The notes under the pieces are model-generated. The model was not told where the DNA came from. It searched no databases and saw nothing but the letters and a program-made list of their open reading frames with translations. Shown one piece after another: positions 33,248 to 41,457 of a DNA stretch of 64,000 bases. The DNA lies in assembly GCF_012396235.1 (NCBI RefSeq), contig NZ_JAAXPA010000011.1:62001-126000 (forward strand). The letters are read 5' to 3'. Position 1 is the first letter of the stretch; every line of letters starts with the position of its first letter. Made by a program: the position numbers and the translations under genes. Source of the DNA: Rhodococcus opacus (GTDB lineage: Bacteria > Actinomycetota > Actinomycetes > Mycobacteriales > Mycobacteriaceae).

Positions 33248-33696
33248 TATTGAACCCCTTTTTGCCGAGTAGTCACCTAGCACCTCTCGCCAACCTCGGA
33301 GATGTGTCGCAGGACCGTTTTCGGTGATGTGCCGCAAGACCGTGTGCATGGTAGGGGTGCGCATTGTCGACTACCCCAACCCGGCAACGCTCAATCACCA
33401 GCACAACCACTGTTCGGGCCGACTTCACGGACACCCGTTTCTCGGTTGCGCAGAAATTCGATGTTTCCGGCCTCTCCCGCAGCGACCGTGATGAAGCGAG
33501 ACGCCTCACGCGGGTGGACCTCTCGAAGAGATTGCTGTGCAAGGCATTAAGCACTGTGCGGTGATTCCGTGAGGGTTCGTCGAGCAACGGAAGATCGCTG
33601 GTGTTCACTGGTTGCGCAATGCCGCGATGAATTTTTTCTGTGGAGCGTCGTGTGCCGCCCGCTCACGAAATCGGTCCTGCCCACCCGCCGATCAGG
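33248..33696. other. 449-bp gap upstream of the gas vesicle operon
   Basis: No convincing gene. The minus strand near 33260-33300 should hold the promoter of the gvp operon. I see no strong -10/-35 pair or long inverted repeat. Lower GC than the surroundings between 33300 and 33560. Confidence 0.4.
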
Positions 33697-34596
33697 TCAG
33701 TCTGCGGCGGCTGCTCGCACCGCCGCGACGATCGCCATGACAAGCAGGGCCAGCAGCAGGACCACGAGCAGCACCGGCCCGAGGAGGAGTCCGAGGCCCA
33801 GGAGGAGAATCAGGGCGATCTTGGCCTTGGTGCTCAATCCGGTGACCAGACCTTTGATCGCGGCCCACACCGGATTCTTACCCGTCAGGGCGGCGCGAAC
33901 GCCTTCGAGTCCGGCTTGCATGCCCACCCCGCCGTGCGCGACCTCGTCGACGAGGGTTTCGATCCACTCCTGGATCTTCTGCTTGATCTTTTCCGTCAGC
34001 ATGGCGCCACGGTCTCGCGCCGTCTCCAGTAGCTGGCGAATATGGGTTTTCAGCCATTCGATGGCGGCCTCGACCGACCGCAACACCAGGCCCGGGGTGG
34101 TGTCGGAGGGCCCGCCGCGGTTGGTGTCCTTCGCTGACGAGTCCGGTCGGCGTGTGCGATTCGGGGCGGTGGACCGCGGGTGCGCGGCCGTGCGGGACCC
34201 CGCACCTCGGGGATGCTTGCGGGCCGCAGGCTTCGCGGTGGTGGCCCGCACCGGCACACGCCCGGAGGGTGCGGCGCGTCGCCGACGGGGTGCGCCCGAG
34301 GAAGATTCGCCGGTGGCGTCCGTTCGCGTTCGTCGTGGCGTCGGTTCCGCCCGCCGTGGGCCACTACGCCGGGAGGTGGCCGCAGTCGATGTCGTCGCCG
34401 CCGGCCGCCTGCGCGGCAGCCGCCCATTCTCGGTTGTGATGGGCGTCGTGGACCTTTTCGTCGTCGTGGATGTCCGGGCCGCCGGCTTGGTTGCGGTGGT
34501 CGCGGTGGGGTTGTCGCCGCCGGCAATCGTGCCGTGGCCGACTGTGCCGCCTCGGTGCGAGGGTGTCCGGCCGCCCGTTCTTGCTCGTGCAGCCAT
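33697..34596 (-). CDS. Basic low-complexity protein with C-terminal membrane hairpin
   Basis: 299 residues. The first ~170 are Arg/Thr/Ala/Pro-rich and lack a fold signature (ARTGGRTPSHRGGTVGHGTI, repeated TT, RRR). Residues 175-260 are helical (LRSVEAAIEWLKTHIRQLLE, IKQKIQEWIETLVDEVAHGG). The end is very hydrophobic (ALILLLGLGLLLGPVLLVVL, LLALLVMAIVAAVRAAAAD), one or two membrane helices. Probably membrane-anchored with a nucleic-acid-like basic N-terminus. No family recognised; it follows the theme of charged-tail proteins near the gvp cluster. Confidence 0.6.
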   Translation of the reverse strand: MAARARTGGRTPSHRGGTVGHGTIAGGDNPTATTATKPAARTSTTTKRSTTPITTENGRLPRRRPAATTSTAATSRRSGPRRAEPTPRRTRTDATGESSSGAPRRRRAAPSGRVPVRATTAKPAARKHPRGAGSRTAAHPRSTAPNRTRRPDSSAKDTNRGGPSDTTPGLVLRSVEAAIEWLKTHIRQLLETARDRGAMLTEKIKQKIQEWIETLVDEVAHGGVGMQAGLEGVRAALTGKNPVWAAIKGLVTGLSTKAKIALILLLGLGLLLGPVLLVVLLLALLVMAIVAAVRAAAAD

Positions 34597-34774
34597 ACAC
34601 TCAAACTACCCCCGGGAGGCGATCCCCGGGAACCGGATTGGGCACCGGAACACTGCACCCCCGGGGAGCACGGGCGTTGGGATGACCGAGACCGAATATC
34701 GACGATCGGCGGTCGCGCTCGGTTGAGCGGATCGTTGCCCGAACACTGATCTGTTCGAGGGAAATGTTGGAACG

Positions 34775-35068
34775 TCAACCAAAATCCGTGGCGGGAACAC
34801 CATTCCACAGCAATTCGGTGACGTCGTGGAAGCAGACGAGTGTCACCGGGTCGTCCCGGCGCCCGAGCACCGACTGGGCTGACGAAGGCGCGAACGGTGG
34901 AACCGTGGTCCTGCTGCCGTGGATCACCAACCGGGCCGCGGCATCCGGGACGGCCGCGTACTCCGCCGCACCATCGGCTTCCAGGGGGTAGCTGGTCAGT
35001 TGGTCGCTGAGCGCCTCGACGTCCGCGTCGGTGAGGTGCGCGTATTCCTTGATGTCGGATATCGCCAT
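34775..35068 (-). pseudogene. Probable remnant with desaturase-like N-terminus
   Basis: 97 residues. AISDIKEYAHLTDADVEAL at 2-20 is the N-terminal signature of actinobacterial membrane fatty-acid desaturases (mycobacterial DesA3 begins similarly), and the ribosome site GGAGG is intact. The rest (AARLVIHGSR, then a different 45-residue end) has no His-box motif and is far shorter than the ~400 residues of a desaturase. I read it as a gene start fused to out-of-frame remains; a genuine small protein cannot be excluded. Confidence 0.45.
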
Positions 35069-35143
35069 GGCGTCCTCCAGGTTCCGGACGAGCCCCGTCC
35101 CGGAACGCTGGGGTGCGCACGTCCGGTGCGGCTTCGGACCGGG

Positions 35144-35299
35144 TCAGTAGTAGTGGCGTCGGCCCGCAACCGCGTGGCCGGTCATGCCCATGATCTCGAG
35201 GACCACGCCGATGACGATGAGCGCGATACCGACGTACAAGAGGACGGGGATGCCGGCCACCGCGCCGATGATAGCGAGGATGATGCCGAGAATGATCAT
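35144..35299 (-). CDS. DUF6131-like small hydrophobic membrane protein (51 aa)
   Basis: Two hydrophobic helices (IILGIILAIIGAVAGIPVLL; YVGIALIVIGVVLEIMG) and a short basic end GRRHYY. This is the pattern of the small DUF6131 proteins common in actinobacteria. ATG at 35299. Lies in a row of short stress-type genes on the minus strand (CsbD and others), each probably with its own ribosome site. Function unknown. Confidence 0.7.
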   Translation of the reverse strand: MIILGIILAIIGAVAGIPVLLYVGIALIVIGVVLEIMGMTGHAVAGRRHYY

Positions 35300-35362
35300 G
35301 GCGGCGACCTGATTTCGGGATGGAAACTGGGGGATTGGGGGATCGGACCGTGTGTGAGCGGG

Positions 35363-35548
35363 TCAGTGTTTGAAGGGGTGCCTGATCTTCTGCTTGAACT
35401 TGTCACCGGTTTGCTTGGCGTTGCCCTTGGCCTGCTCTGCACTCCCCTCGGCTTCCATGCGTTCATTTCCGAGGGCCTTGCCGACCGTCTTCTTGGTTGC
35501 GCCCTCGGCGGTTTCGGCCTTGTGCCGAAGCTTCTTCACGATGCTCAT
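35363..35548 (-). CDS. CsbD-family stress protein
   Basis: 61 residues, hydrophilic, with the CsbD pattern: KLRHKAETAEGATKKTVGKA then LGNERMEAEGSAEQAKGNAK. Members are general-stress (SigB-type) proteins in Gram-positive bacteria, molecular role unknown. Its C-terminal end is basic (FKQKIRHPFKH). The start has GAGAAGAAGC upstream. Clusters with DUF6131-like and membrane proteins. Confidence 0.88.
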   Translation of the reverse strand: MSIVKKLRHKAETAEGATKKTVGKALGNERMEAEGSAEQAKGNAKQTGDKFKQKIRHPFKH

Positions 35549-35629
35549 GGCGGTGCTTCTTCTCTCTTGGGTGATCGGACGGCGCGGCTGCGGCGGCCGA
35601 TGTCAGTGGGGCCCGGTGCCGGGGCGTCG

Positions 35630-36094
35630 TCAGCGTGCGACGTCATGGGTGGTGGGGGACCCAGTTGTTCGGTGGCCGAACGGGTGCCGCCAGTCGCGTC
35701 CCCCGGCGGGCCGGTGACCGCGATCGACACCGTGCGGTGACGCGTGGGCGGTGTCCGGGTCCGCGGCGACCATGTTGCGCTGTTCGGCGAGGCGGTCCCG
35801 ATCCTGGTACGCATCGGCTGTTTCGCGGCGGGATTCGGTCAGGTCGTGGCGGGCGATTCGGCCGCGCCGGGAGGTGCGCCGGGCGCCGGCCAGTAACAGG
35901 CCGAGCCCGATGAGCCCGACCGCGCCGACGACGATGCCGTAGAGGAAGAGCGTGCCGGTGGAACCGGTGACGTGATAGCCGAACACGGCGAACCCGTCGG
36001 TGAGGGCGTGGCCGTCGCCGCTGTTGCTCAGCACGCCGGTGAGTCCGACGATCACGGCGGCGAGAAGGACGATGAGTCCGAAGATGATGATCAT
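35630..36094 (-). CDS. Two-helix membrane protein with hydrophilic C-terminus (154 aa)
   Basis: Helices at about 2-22 (IIIFGLIVLLAAVIVGLTGV) and 47-70 (TLFLYGIVVGAVGLIGLGLL) are separated by a loop with VFGYHVTGSTG. About 85 charged residues follow (RRTSRRGRIARHDLTESRRE). The same architecture occurs in small actinobacterial membrane proteins located near stress genes. Ribosome site GGAGGCCGTC precedes the ATG at 36094. Divergent from the damaged TetR gene. No function assigned. Confidence 0.65.
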   Translation of the reverse strand: MIIIFGLIVLLAAVIVGLTGVLSNSGDGHALTDGFAVFGYHVTGSTGTLFLYGIVVGAVGLIGLGLLLAGARRTSRRGRIARHDLTESRRETADAYQDRDRLAEQRNMVAADPDTAHASPHGVDRGHRPAGGRDWRHPFGHRTTGSPTTHDVAR

Positions 36095-36158
36095 GACGGC
36101 CTCCAGTGGCCCACGGTGTATTACCTAGCCAACGCCGCATTCACCCTCGCATCAACAG

Positions 36159-36181
36159 CGTAGAACTACGGCTTAGCGCTA
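36159..36181. promoter_or_regulatory. Palindromes in front of the TetR gene
   Basis: CGTAG-AA-CTACG (36159-36170) and TAGCGCTA (36174-36181) lie 31-53 bp before the TetR start, in the divergent region. Likely former or present operator of the regulator. Confidence 0.45.
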
Positions 36182-36211
36182 CAGCGAAATGGCGTAGGGA
36201 AGGGGGTAGTG

Positions 36212-36834
36212 ATGGCCGATGTGCCCGCTCCTCGCGCGACCCGACCCGGCCGTGGGCGCGACCCCGGCGGTGATCCGATCACCCGAGCAAGGCGGCGCTC
36301 CTCGACGCGCTCGCCGAGCGTGTCCTCGAACAACTCGAGGTCGACATCGGCGACGTCGACTGGGCCACCCAGCTGCGGGAGGTCGCGCGGGGCTTCCGCC
36401 GGTTGGCGCTCGCCCATCCTCAGATGGTGCCGCTCCTGGTCACCCGGCCGTTGTCGACACCGCTCGGGCTTCGGCCGCTGGGCACCTTGCGTCCCCTGGA
36501 GGATATTCTCACGTTGCTCACCCGGGCCGGCTTCACTGGCGCCGATGCCCTGCACGTCTATCGGGCGTTGTTCGGCTTCCTCCACGGTCACGTCCTCAAC
36601 GAACTGCACGAGCTCGTCGAACGACCCGACGAATCCGACGACCTCCTCCGTCTCGGACTGCACCGCCTACCGATCGGCGACTTCCCCCTCCTGCGGGGCC
36701 TCGCGCCCGTACTGGCGTCGTACGACGGGGCCGCCGAACTCGAACGCGGCGTCGACATCCTCCTCGCCGGTCTGACGGCCACACTGACCCAGCCCGACAG
36801 CCCGACCCCGCGCCCCCGGGAACCGGTGAACTGA
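36212..36834 (+). pseudogene. TetR-family regulator lacking its DNA-binding domain
   Basis: The ATG at 36212 begins ADVPAPRATRPGRGRDPGGD PIT, a normal TetR lead-in. At about 36283 the frame changes and the sequence resumes with SKAALLDALAERVLEQLEVD (36286 on), which in intact relatives follows the helix-turn-helix. The ~40-residue HTH is missing, with a frame change. The ligand-binding C-terminal domain (LALAHPQMVPLLVTRPLSTP to the stop at 36834) is intact, and an ATG at 36403 could express its last 143 residues. It cannot bind DNA as annotated. Confidence 0.78.
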
Positions 36835-36980
36835 ACCCCTCCGTCAACCGGCGGACCGGTTCCGTTCTGAACCCCGATGCGATCCGGGTCACCCGGGAAT
36901 CTCGATGCACGAGGGCATTGCCCTCATTGACGGGCCGCCCTATGAGGTTGATTTCCGCAGCTACGCCAAACCCGTTTCCG

Positions 36981-37832
36981 CTACCGATCACCTTTCGGCG
37001 TTGTTGCGGTCGGCGGCGACTGCTTACGAATCGTCGAGCGGGTGGGCGTGATCCGCCGCAGATGTGCCCAGCCCCTGGACGGCTGTGGTTGGTCTTCGTC
37101 CTCGCCCGTGGTCGCGTTGTGCGGTTTCTCCTCGTCTCGTACGTCCGTCGGACGCTTGTGCGCCTTGACCGTTCCCTTCCTGCGCGCGGCTGTGTCCGGT
37201 CGTGCTTCCGGTGCGGATTCGTCCCGGGACTCTTCCGCCGAGTCGCTGGGCGTCGTGATCCGTGGTTTGCGCCGTCTGCGCGGCTTCGGCTGTTGTTCCT
37301 CTTGGACCGACTGAGACGAAGTTGTTCCCGTGCTCGAGCGTCCCCGGGTCGCCCGCCGCCCCGGTGGGGCGGGTTCGACGCTCGTCGGGGCGTCGGATTG
37401 CCCGTCCTCGTCTTTTCCGTGGTCCAGTTCCTCGTCGACGGTGGAGTCCTCGGCCTCCCGCGGGTGGGTGTGCCCGCGACGGCCGATCCTCTTCGCCCCG
37501 GCGACCAGGTGCCCGCCGCCGGACACGACGTGCGCGCCGCGCGACCGGAGGCGGCCGCGGAACGAATCGACGTGGTCGCTGGTGGCCTCGGCCGTGGCGG
37601 CCGCCGTGTCGAGTAGCTCGCCGCGAACCGAGTCGCCGAGTTCCGCGATCTCCGGAGACGCGGCGAGGAACTCGGATCCCTGTGCGAGCAGATCCTCAGG
37701 CCCCTGGGGGGACCGCCCGCCCGCTCCGGCGATCTTCATTGCCATCTTCAACTGGTGTGTGCGCCCCAGTAGGTATCCGGCGCCGACCGCTGCGGCGACC
37801 TCAACTTTTGTTTTGGTTCTGATGATTTTCAT
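36981..37832 (-). CDS. LLGRT-type protein with charged tail (paralogue B)
   Basis: 283 residues. The N-terminus (TKVEVAAAVGAGYLLGRTHQ, KMAMKIAGAG, EDLLAQGSEFLAASPEIAEL, GDSVRGELLDTAAATAEATS) is clearly homologous to the first protein of the gvp operon at 32555. The tail differs in sequence but again mixes acidic and basic low-complexity blocks (PKPRRRRKPRITTPSDSAEE). ATG at 37832. It stands alone, not in the vesicle operon. Duplication followed by tail divergence is the simplest reading. Confidence 0.72.
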   Translation of the reverse strand: MKIIRTKTKVEVAAAVGAGYLLGRTHQLKMAMKIAGAGGRSPQGPEDLLAQGSEFLAASPEIAELGDSVRGELLDTAAATAEATSDHVDSFRGRLRSRGAHVVSGGGHLVAGAKRIGRRGHTHPREAEDSTVDEELDHGKDEDGQSDAPTSVEPAPPGRRATRGRSSTGTTSSQSVQEEQQPKPRRRRKPRITTPSDSAEESRDESAPEARPDTAARRKGTVKAHKRPTDVRDEEKPHNATTGEDEDQPQPSRGWAHLRRITPTRSTIRKQSPPTATTPKGDR

Positions 37833-38030
37833 GATCGAACCCACTTGCTGTGTGTCGTCGGCACGCACTGCGCCGGGCGTCGGGAGCATGTGGAACTATG
37901 GCGCGTCGGTGCGCGCGAGGCGTATATCGTGACTACCCCGTTTCCCCGGTCCCCAATCGCAAAACTCCGTCGGAAGCCCGCTGGGGGGAGGTGTCATAGC
38001 CGCCCAGAGACTCGGTGGCACGCTATCGGT

Positions 38031-38190
38031 ATGTGCGGTCGCTCAGCATCGACGGTAAGCCGGAAAACGCTGCTCGAGCCCCTCGAGATCGTCCCCGAAC
38101 GGGCCGACCCCGAGATGGCGACGGACTGCAACGTGGCGCCCCACGAAGACCTCCCAGATCCTGATCGCGACGACGAGCAGCCCAAAGGCA
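38031..38190 (+). pseudogene. N-terminal fragment of an SRAP (HMCES/YedK-like) protein
   Basis: MCGRSASTVSRKTLLEPLEI...DCNVAPHEDLP matches the first ~55 residues of SRAP proteins, with the catalytic Cys2 that crosslinks abasic sites and the NVAP motif. Conservation stops after that and the expected ~170 remaining residues are absent. Cys2 is present, but the fold is incomplete. Confidence 0.6.
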
Positions 38191-38205
38191 GCTACGCAAC
38201 TTCAC

Positions 38206-38364
38206 ATGGGCACTTCTACCGAACTAGCAAGTCGACCCGGGGGGCAGGTCGACAAGCGACTGCTCAGGGAACAGTGCCTGCCCGAGGGCTATCGGCTCGA
38301 TTCCGACAATCGGCGCGGGGGAGAAGCGACGGGATACGGCCTGCACGAAGCCGCGGTGTGTTGA
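38206..38364 (+). CDS. Uncertain small open reading frame (52 aa)
   Basis: ATG at 38206; hydrophilic product containing VDKRLLREQCLPEGYRLDSD. Overlaps the end of the SRAP remnant frame. The composition is protein-like, but no ribosome site or family is evident; it may be another fragment. Confidence 0.25.
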   Translation: MGTSTELASRPGGQVDKRLLREQCLPEGYRLDSDNRRGGEATGYGLHEAAVC

Positions 38365-39064
38365 GCGCGATGTCGTCCCGGCCGCCGGTAAAGGTCGGTG
38401 GCAGCACGTGCCCGTGACTTCGTGTCAGGTTCCTCGCGAGCGAAACCGGTGAATTCTCGACGAGGATGTCGCGGCCGGCTCGGCCGGATGTTATCCCGTC
38501 CAAGCGGTTCTGGTCGTCGCGTCGTTCGACACAGAGATCGCCGGTGGCGCGGCGCGGCGGAGGATGGGCGGGCCGGATGGGCCCGGCATGTTGCGGGGGC
38601 GGCCCCAGCGATCCACTAGTTGACATAATGTCGATTATCGGCGAAAAGTGGCGTTTTGTCGCCGCAGGTCAGACCCGGATTCGGCCTGCCTCTATACCCA
38701 GAGCCTGTTCTGCGACTGCCTGGTGCCCGGGTCCGTCCGGCGCTCGTTCGTCACCCATTCGGCTCGGTGCGTCGACGTCGAACCGTCGCGGCGCGATGCG
38801 TCCGTCGGCGTGCTGAATAATATTCACGTCGCCGGATGTGCGGCGCCGGACCGCTAAGGCCAATTCGGCGTCGTCGCCGAGTGGTCGACTCTTCCGAATG
38901 AATGTTCAGTTTCGGGTGTCCCCTCCTCCCGCCCACCCTCCTTATTTCGTCACTGTGACGTAATGACGGCGGCTTGGTTCATATGGAATGTGACCTGTGT
39001 CGGATAACGCGCGCCCCCATGCCGTGCCAGGATCGAAGGGCATTCACAACACGTTCGGAAAGGT
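38365..39064. other. 700-bp region without a confident gene
   Basis: Only short overlapping frames on both strands, none with a ribosome site and family motif. The one clear structure is the palindrome at 38945-38963. GC is lower around 38800-38960 than in the flanks. Confidence 0.4.
38945..38963. promoter_or_regulatory. 19-bp palindrome TTTCGTCAC-T-GTGACGTAA
   Basis: The core CGTCAC-T-GTGACG is a perfect inverted repeat, and the outer arms match in two of three positions per side. It lies about 110 bp upstream of the Mg-transporter-like gene. Looks like an operator, for example of a CRP/FNR-type protein; the regulator is unknown. Confidence 0.5.
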
Positions 39065-39070
39065 GTGCCG

Positions 39071-40054
39071 GTGTCCGAATTGCTGGCCTTCGACGATGAG
39101 CCCGAACCCAGGACCGCGCTCTGGCACGCCTGCATGCGGGTTCCGACCGCCGCCCCGGGCGACTCGGTGACGGCCGTACTGAGCGATATGGCCACCAAGC
39201 GATACGACTGCGCTTCGGTCGTCGCCGTACTGGTCGCCGGCCGGCTCGTGAGTGTCGCACCGATCGAACGTATGTTCGGTGCCCCCGGCTGTGCGGAGCT
39301 ACGCGACGTCATGGATCCGAATCCGCCCGCGGTCCGACCCGATACCCACCAGGAACGGGCCGCGTGGCAGGCGGTTCAGCACGGGGAGCCGGGGCTGGCG
39401 GTGGTCGATGACGACGGTCGGTTCCGTGGTCTGATAGCGCCACAACAACTTCTCGCGGTGCTGCTCCAGGAGCATGAGGAGGATCTCTCACGCCTGGGTG
39501 GCTTCCTCCATTCGGTCGAGACCACCCGCGAGACGAGTGTGGAGAGCGTGCGGCGCAGGCTATGGCACCGTGTTCCCTGGCTCCTCGTCGGATTGCTGGG
39601 TGCCATGGTCTCGGCCGTGTTCATGGCGGCGTTCGAAGTCACTCTCGAAGCGAACGTGGCCGTCGCCTATTTCATACCCGGAATCGTCTATCTCGCGGAC
39701 GCGGTGGGGACGCAGACCGAGACCCTGGCGATCCGTGGCTTGTCCGTCGGAGTGGGAATTCGACGTATCGTGCGGCGCGAAGCGCTCACCGGTCTGTCGG
39801 TGGGTGCGCTCCTCGGAGCCGTGATGCTCCCGGTCGTCAGCCTGATGACCGGTGACACGATGCTCGCGGTCGCGGTGGCCGCAGCGGTTCTCGCCGCGAG
39901 TGCGATCGCCACTATCGTCGCCATGGTGTTGCCGTGGCTCCTGCAGCGACTCGGCAAGGACCCGGCATTCGGCTCCGGTCCACTTGCGACTGTCGTACAG
40001 GACCTGCTGTCGATCATGATCTATTTCGCGGCCGTCACGGCGCTCGTCGGTTAG
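39071..40054 (+). CDS. MgtE-like magnesium transporter with CBS domain
   Basis: 327 residues. A CBS-like regulatory region at about 20-140 (AVLSDMATKRYDCASVVAVL, VDDDGRFRGLIAPQQLLAVL) precedes five membrane helices (WLLVGLLGAMVSAVFMAAF; AYFIPGIVYLADAVGTQTET; LLSIMIYFAAVTALVG). PGIVYLADAVGTQTETLAIRG corresponds to the MgtE pore helix signature. The cytosolic N domain of full MgtE (~450 aa) is reduced. GTG at 39071 is preferred, 7 bp behind GGAAAGG; a GTG at 39065 is too close to it. First gene of the dormancy-type island. Confidence 0.82.
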   Translation: MSELLAFDDEPEPRTALWHACMRVPTAAPGDSVTAVLSDMATKRYDCASVVAVLVAGRLVSVAPIERMFGAPGCAELRDVMDPNPPAVRPDTHQERAAWQAVQHGEPGLAVVDDDGRFRGLIAPQQLLAVLLQEHEEDLSRLGGFLHSVETTRETSVESVRRRLWHRVPWLLVGLLGAMVSAVFMAAFEVTLEANVAVAYFIPGIVYLADAVGTQTETLAIRGLSVGVGIRRIVRREALTGLSVGALLGAVMLPVVSLMTGDTMLAVAVAAAVLAASAIATIVAMVLPWLLQRLGKDPAFGSGPLATVVQDLLSIMIYFAAVTALVG

Positions 40055-40101
40055 ATGCCCCTGCCCGAACCTGCAGCGAGGAGGCGGGACACCGAAAGCG
40101 C

Positions 40102-40284
40102 CTACCCTGCAAGGACCTTGAAAACGTCGTAGACCATCCACGCCGGCCAGAACAACCCTTGGATGATCGCGAGAACATACTCCCAGAATGCGTCCGCCTG
40201 CTGCCAGAACCACACCCAGGCTCCGAAGATGCCCAGCGCGTAGATCGCTCCGCCGCCCGCGGCGCCGGTGTTGCCGTCGCTCAT
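40102..40284 (-). CDS. Small aromatic-rich membrane protein (60 aa)
   Basis: MSDGNTGAAGGGAIYALGIF is followed by a Trp/Phe-rich hydrophobic region (GAWVWFWQQADAFWEYVLAI; IQGLFWPAWMVYDVFKVLAG). Probably two membrane helices. The ATG at 40284 has GGGGAAGG upstream. Similar short proteins occur next to stress proteins in Rhodococcus and mycobacteria; function unknown. Divergent from the USP gene at 40539. Confidence 0.65.
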   Translation of the reverse strand: MSDGNTGAAGGGAIYALGIFGAWVWFWQQADAFWEYVLAIIQGLFWPAWMVYDVFKVLAG

Positions 40285-40448
40285 GGTCACATACCTTCCC
40301 CAGGCCGAAGTGCGTGACACCGGATCGCGAGAAACACGATTGGGCGCCTCGTCTCAGTGTCATCACCGCCGGTCTGCGGTGACAGAGTCATTGGTCACCC
40401 GCGGCGCTGCGGCTTTGCCGTAGGGAATCGGGTCCAGGTCTCAGCCTG

Positions 40449-40464
40449 GTGACCTTCTCCCCTA
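40449..40464 (+). promoter_or_regulatory. DosR-like element (site 1)
   Basis: GTGACC-TTCTC-CCCTA, matching the shared element RTGACC-N5-CCCTA, 74 bp upstream of the USP ATG. A second weaker match, TAGGGAATCGGGTCCA, lies at 40421-40436. Confidence 0.6.
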
Positions 40465-40538
40465 CGGGTATCACCCGCGGGCCGCAACGATGAAGATCGA
40501 GGCAGAAACTCGGCGCCAGGAACCCGTAGGAGTGCATC

Positions 40539-41420
40539 ATGTCCGGCCACCGCCCGATCGTTGTAGGGATCGACGGCTCCCCATCGTCGCTGCAGGCTGT
40601 TGCATGGGCGGCGAGGGAGGCCGCGCTCCGCAGCTCGCCCCTGTCACTGGTCACGACGATGTTCGTTCCCGGAAGGTACGGCGTCCCGATCGGTGTGCCT
40701 GCCAGCTTCTTCCAGGACGAGGAGCGCGACGGTAAGGACAGGTTGGACCGCGCGGCGCAAACCGCCCGTGCCGCACTGCCCGAACACCACATCGAGATCG
40801 AGACCACCGTCTGCTCCGGGACGCCGGCCGGTGAACTTCTTGAACGTTCGGCGGATGCCACGATGCTCGTTGTGGGTGCGAACAGACGGGGAATCGTAGA
40901 GCGCGCCGTCCTGGGATCGGTCAGTTCGGCGGTGGCGACCCACGCCTCATGCCCGGTCGCGGTGATCCGCGGTGAACCTGATCGCAATATCAACGACATC
41001 CCCGGACCGGTTGTCGTCGGTGTCGACGGATCAGAACACAGTGAACCGGCCATCTCGATGGCCTTCGAGGAAGCAGGTCTGCGGCAATCGGAACTCGTCG
41101 CCGTTCATGCATGGTCCGACATCGTTCTGCAGTTCTCCCCGGACGGAGGCAGCGAGGCGGAGTGGCTGCGGGATGCGGCCAACGAAACGGCCCTGTTGTC
41201 CGAGAATCTCGCCGGTCGTGCGGAGAACTATCCGGATGTGAAGGTGCGCACCCTCGTGGTCAGGGATCGCCCCACCCGGCACCTGCGTGAGCAGGCCGAG
41301 AATGCGCAGCTTCTCGTGGTGGGGAGCCGGGGGCGAGGAGGGTTTTCCAGCATGCTGCTGGGGTCGACCAGCAGGGCGTTGATGCATTCGGTCGTCTGCC
41401 CACTCCTCATTGTCCGCTAG
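40539..41420 (+). CDS. Universal stress protein, tandem UspA domains (1)
   Basis: 293 residues with two Usp domains. Domain 1 starts IVVGIDGSPSSLQAVAWAAR and ends near 145. Domain 2 starts VVVGVDGSEHSEPAISMAFE and ends LLVVGSRGRGGFSSMLLGST, the G2xG9GS ATP-binding motif. Matches the DosR-regulated USPs of mycobacteria in size and order. ATG at 40539 follows AGGAACCCGTAGGAG. The upstream element at 40449 suggests hypoxia/DosR-type control. Likely role: survival in non-growing cells. Confidence 0.93.
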   Translation: MSGHRPIVVGIDGSPSSLQAVAWAAREAALRSSPLSLVTTMFVPGRYGVPIGVPASFFQDEERDGKDRLDRAAQTARAALPEHHIEIETTVCSGTPAGELLERSADATMLVVGANRRGIVERAVLGSVSSAVATHASCPVAVIRGEPDRNINDIPGPVVVGVDGSEHSEPAISMAFEEAGLRQSELVAVHAWSDIVLQFSPDGGSEAEWLRDAANETALLSENLAGRAENYPDVKVRTLVVRDRPTRHLREQAENAQLLVVGSRGRGGFSSMLLGSTSRALMHSVVCPLLIVR

Positions 41421-41457
41421 CTGTACCGCGGGGATGGCGCCCAGGAGGAGATGTATC

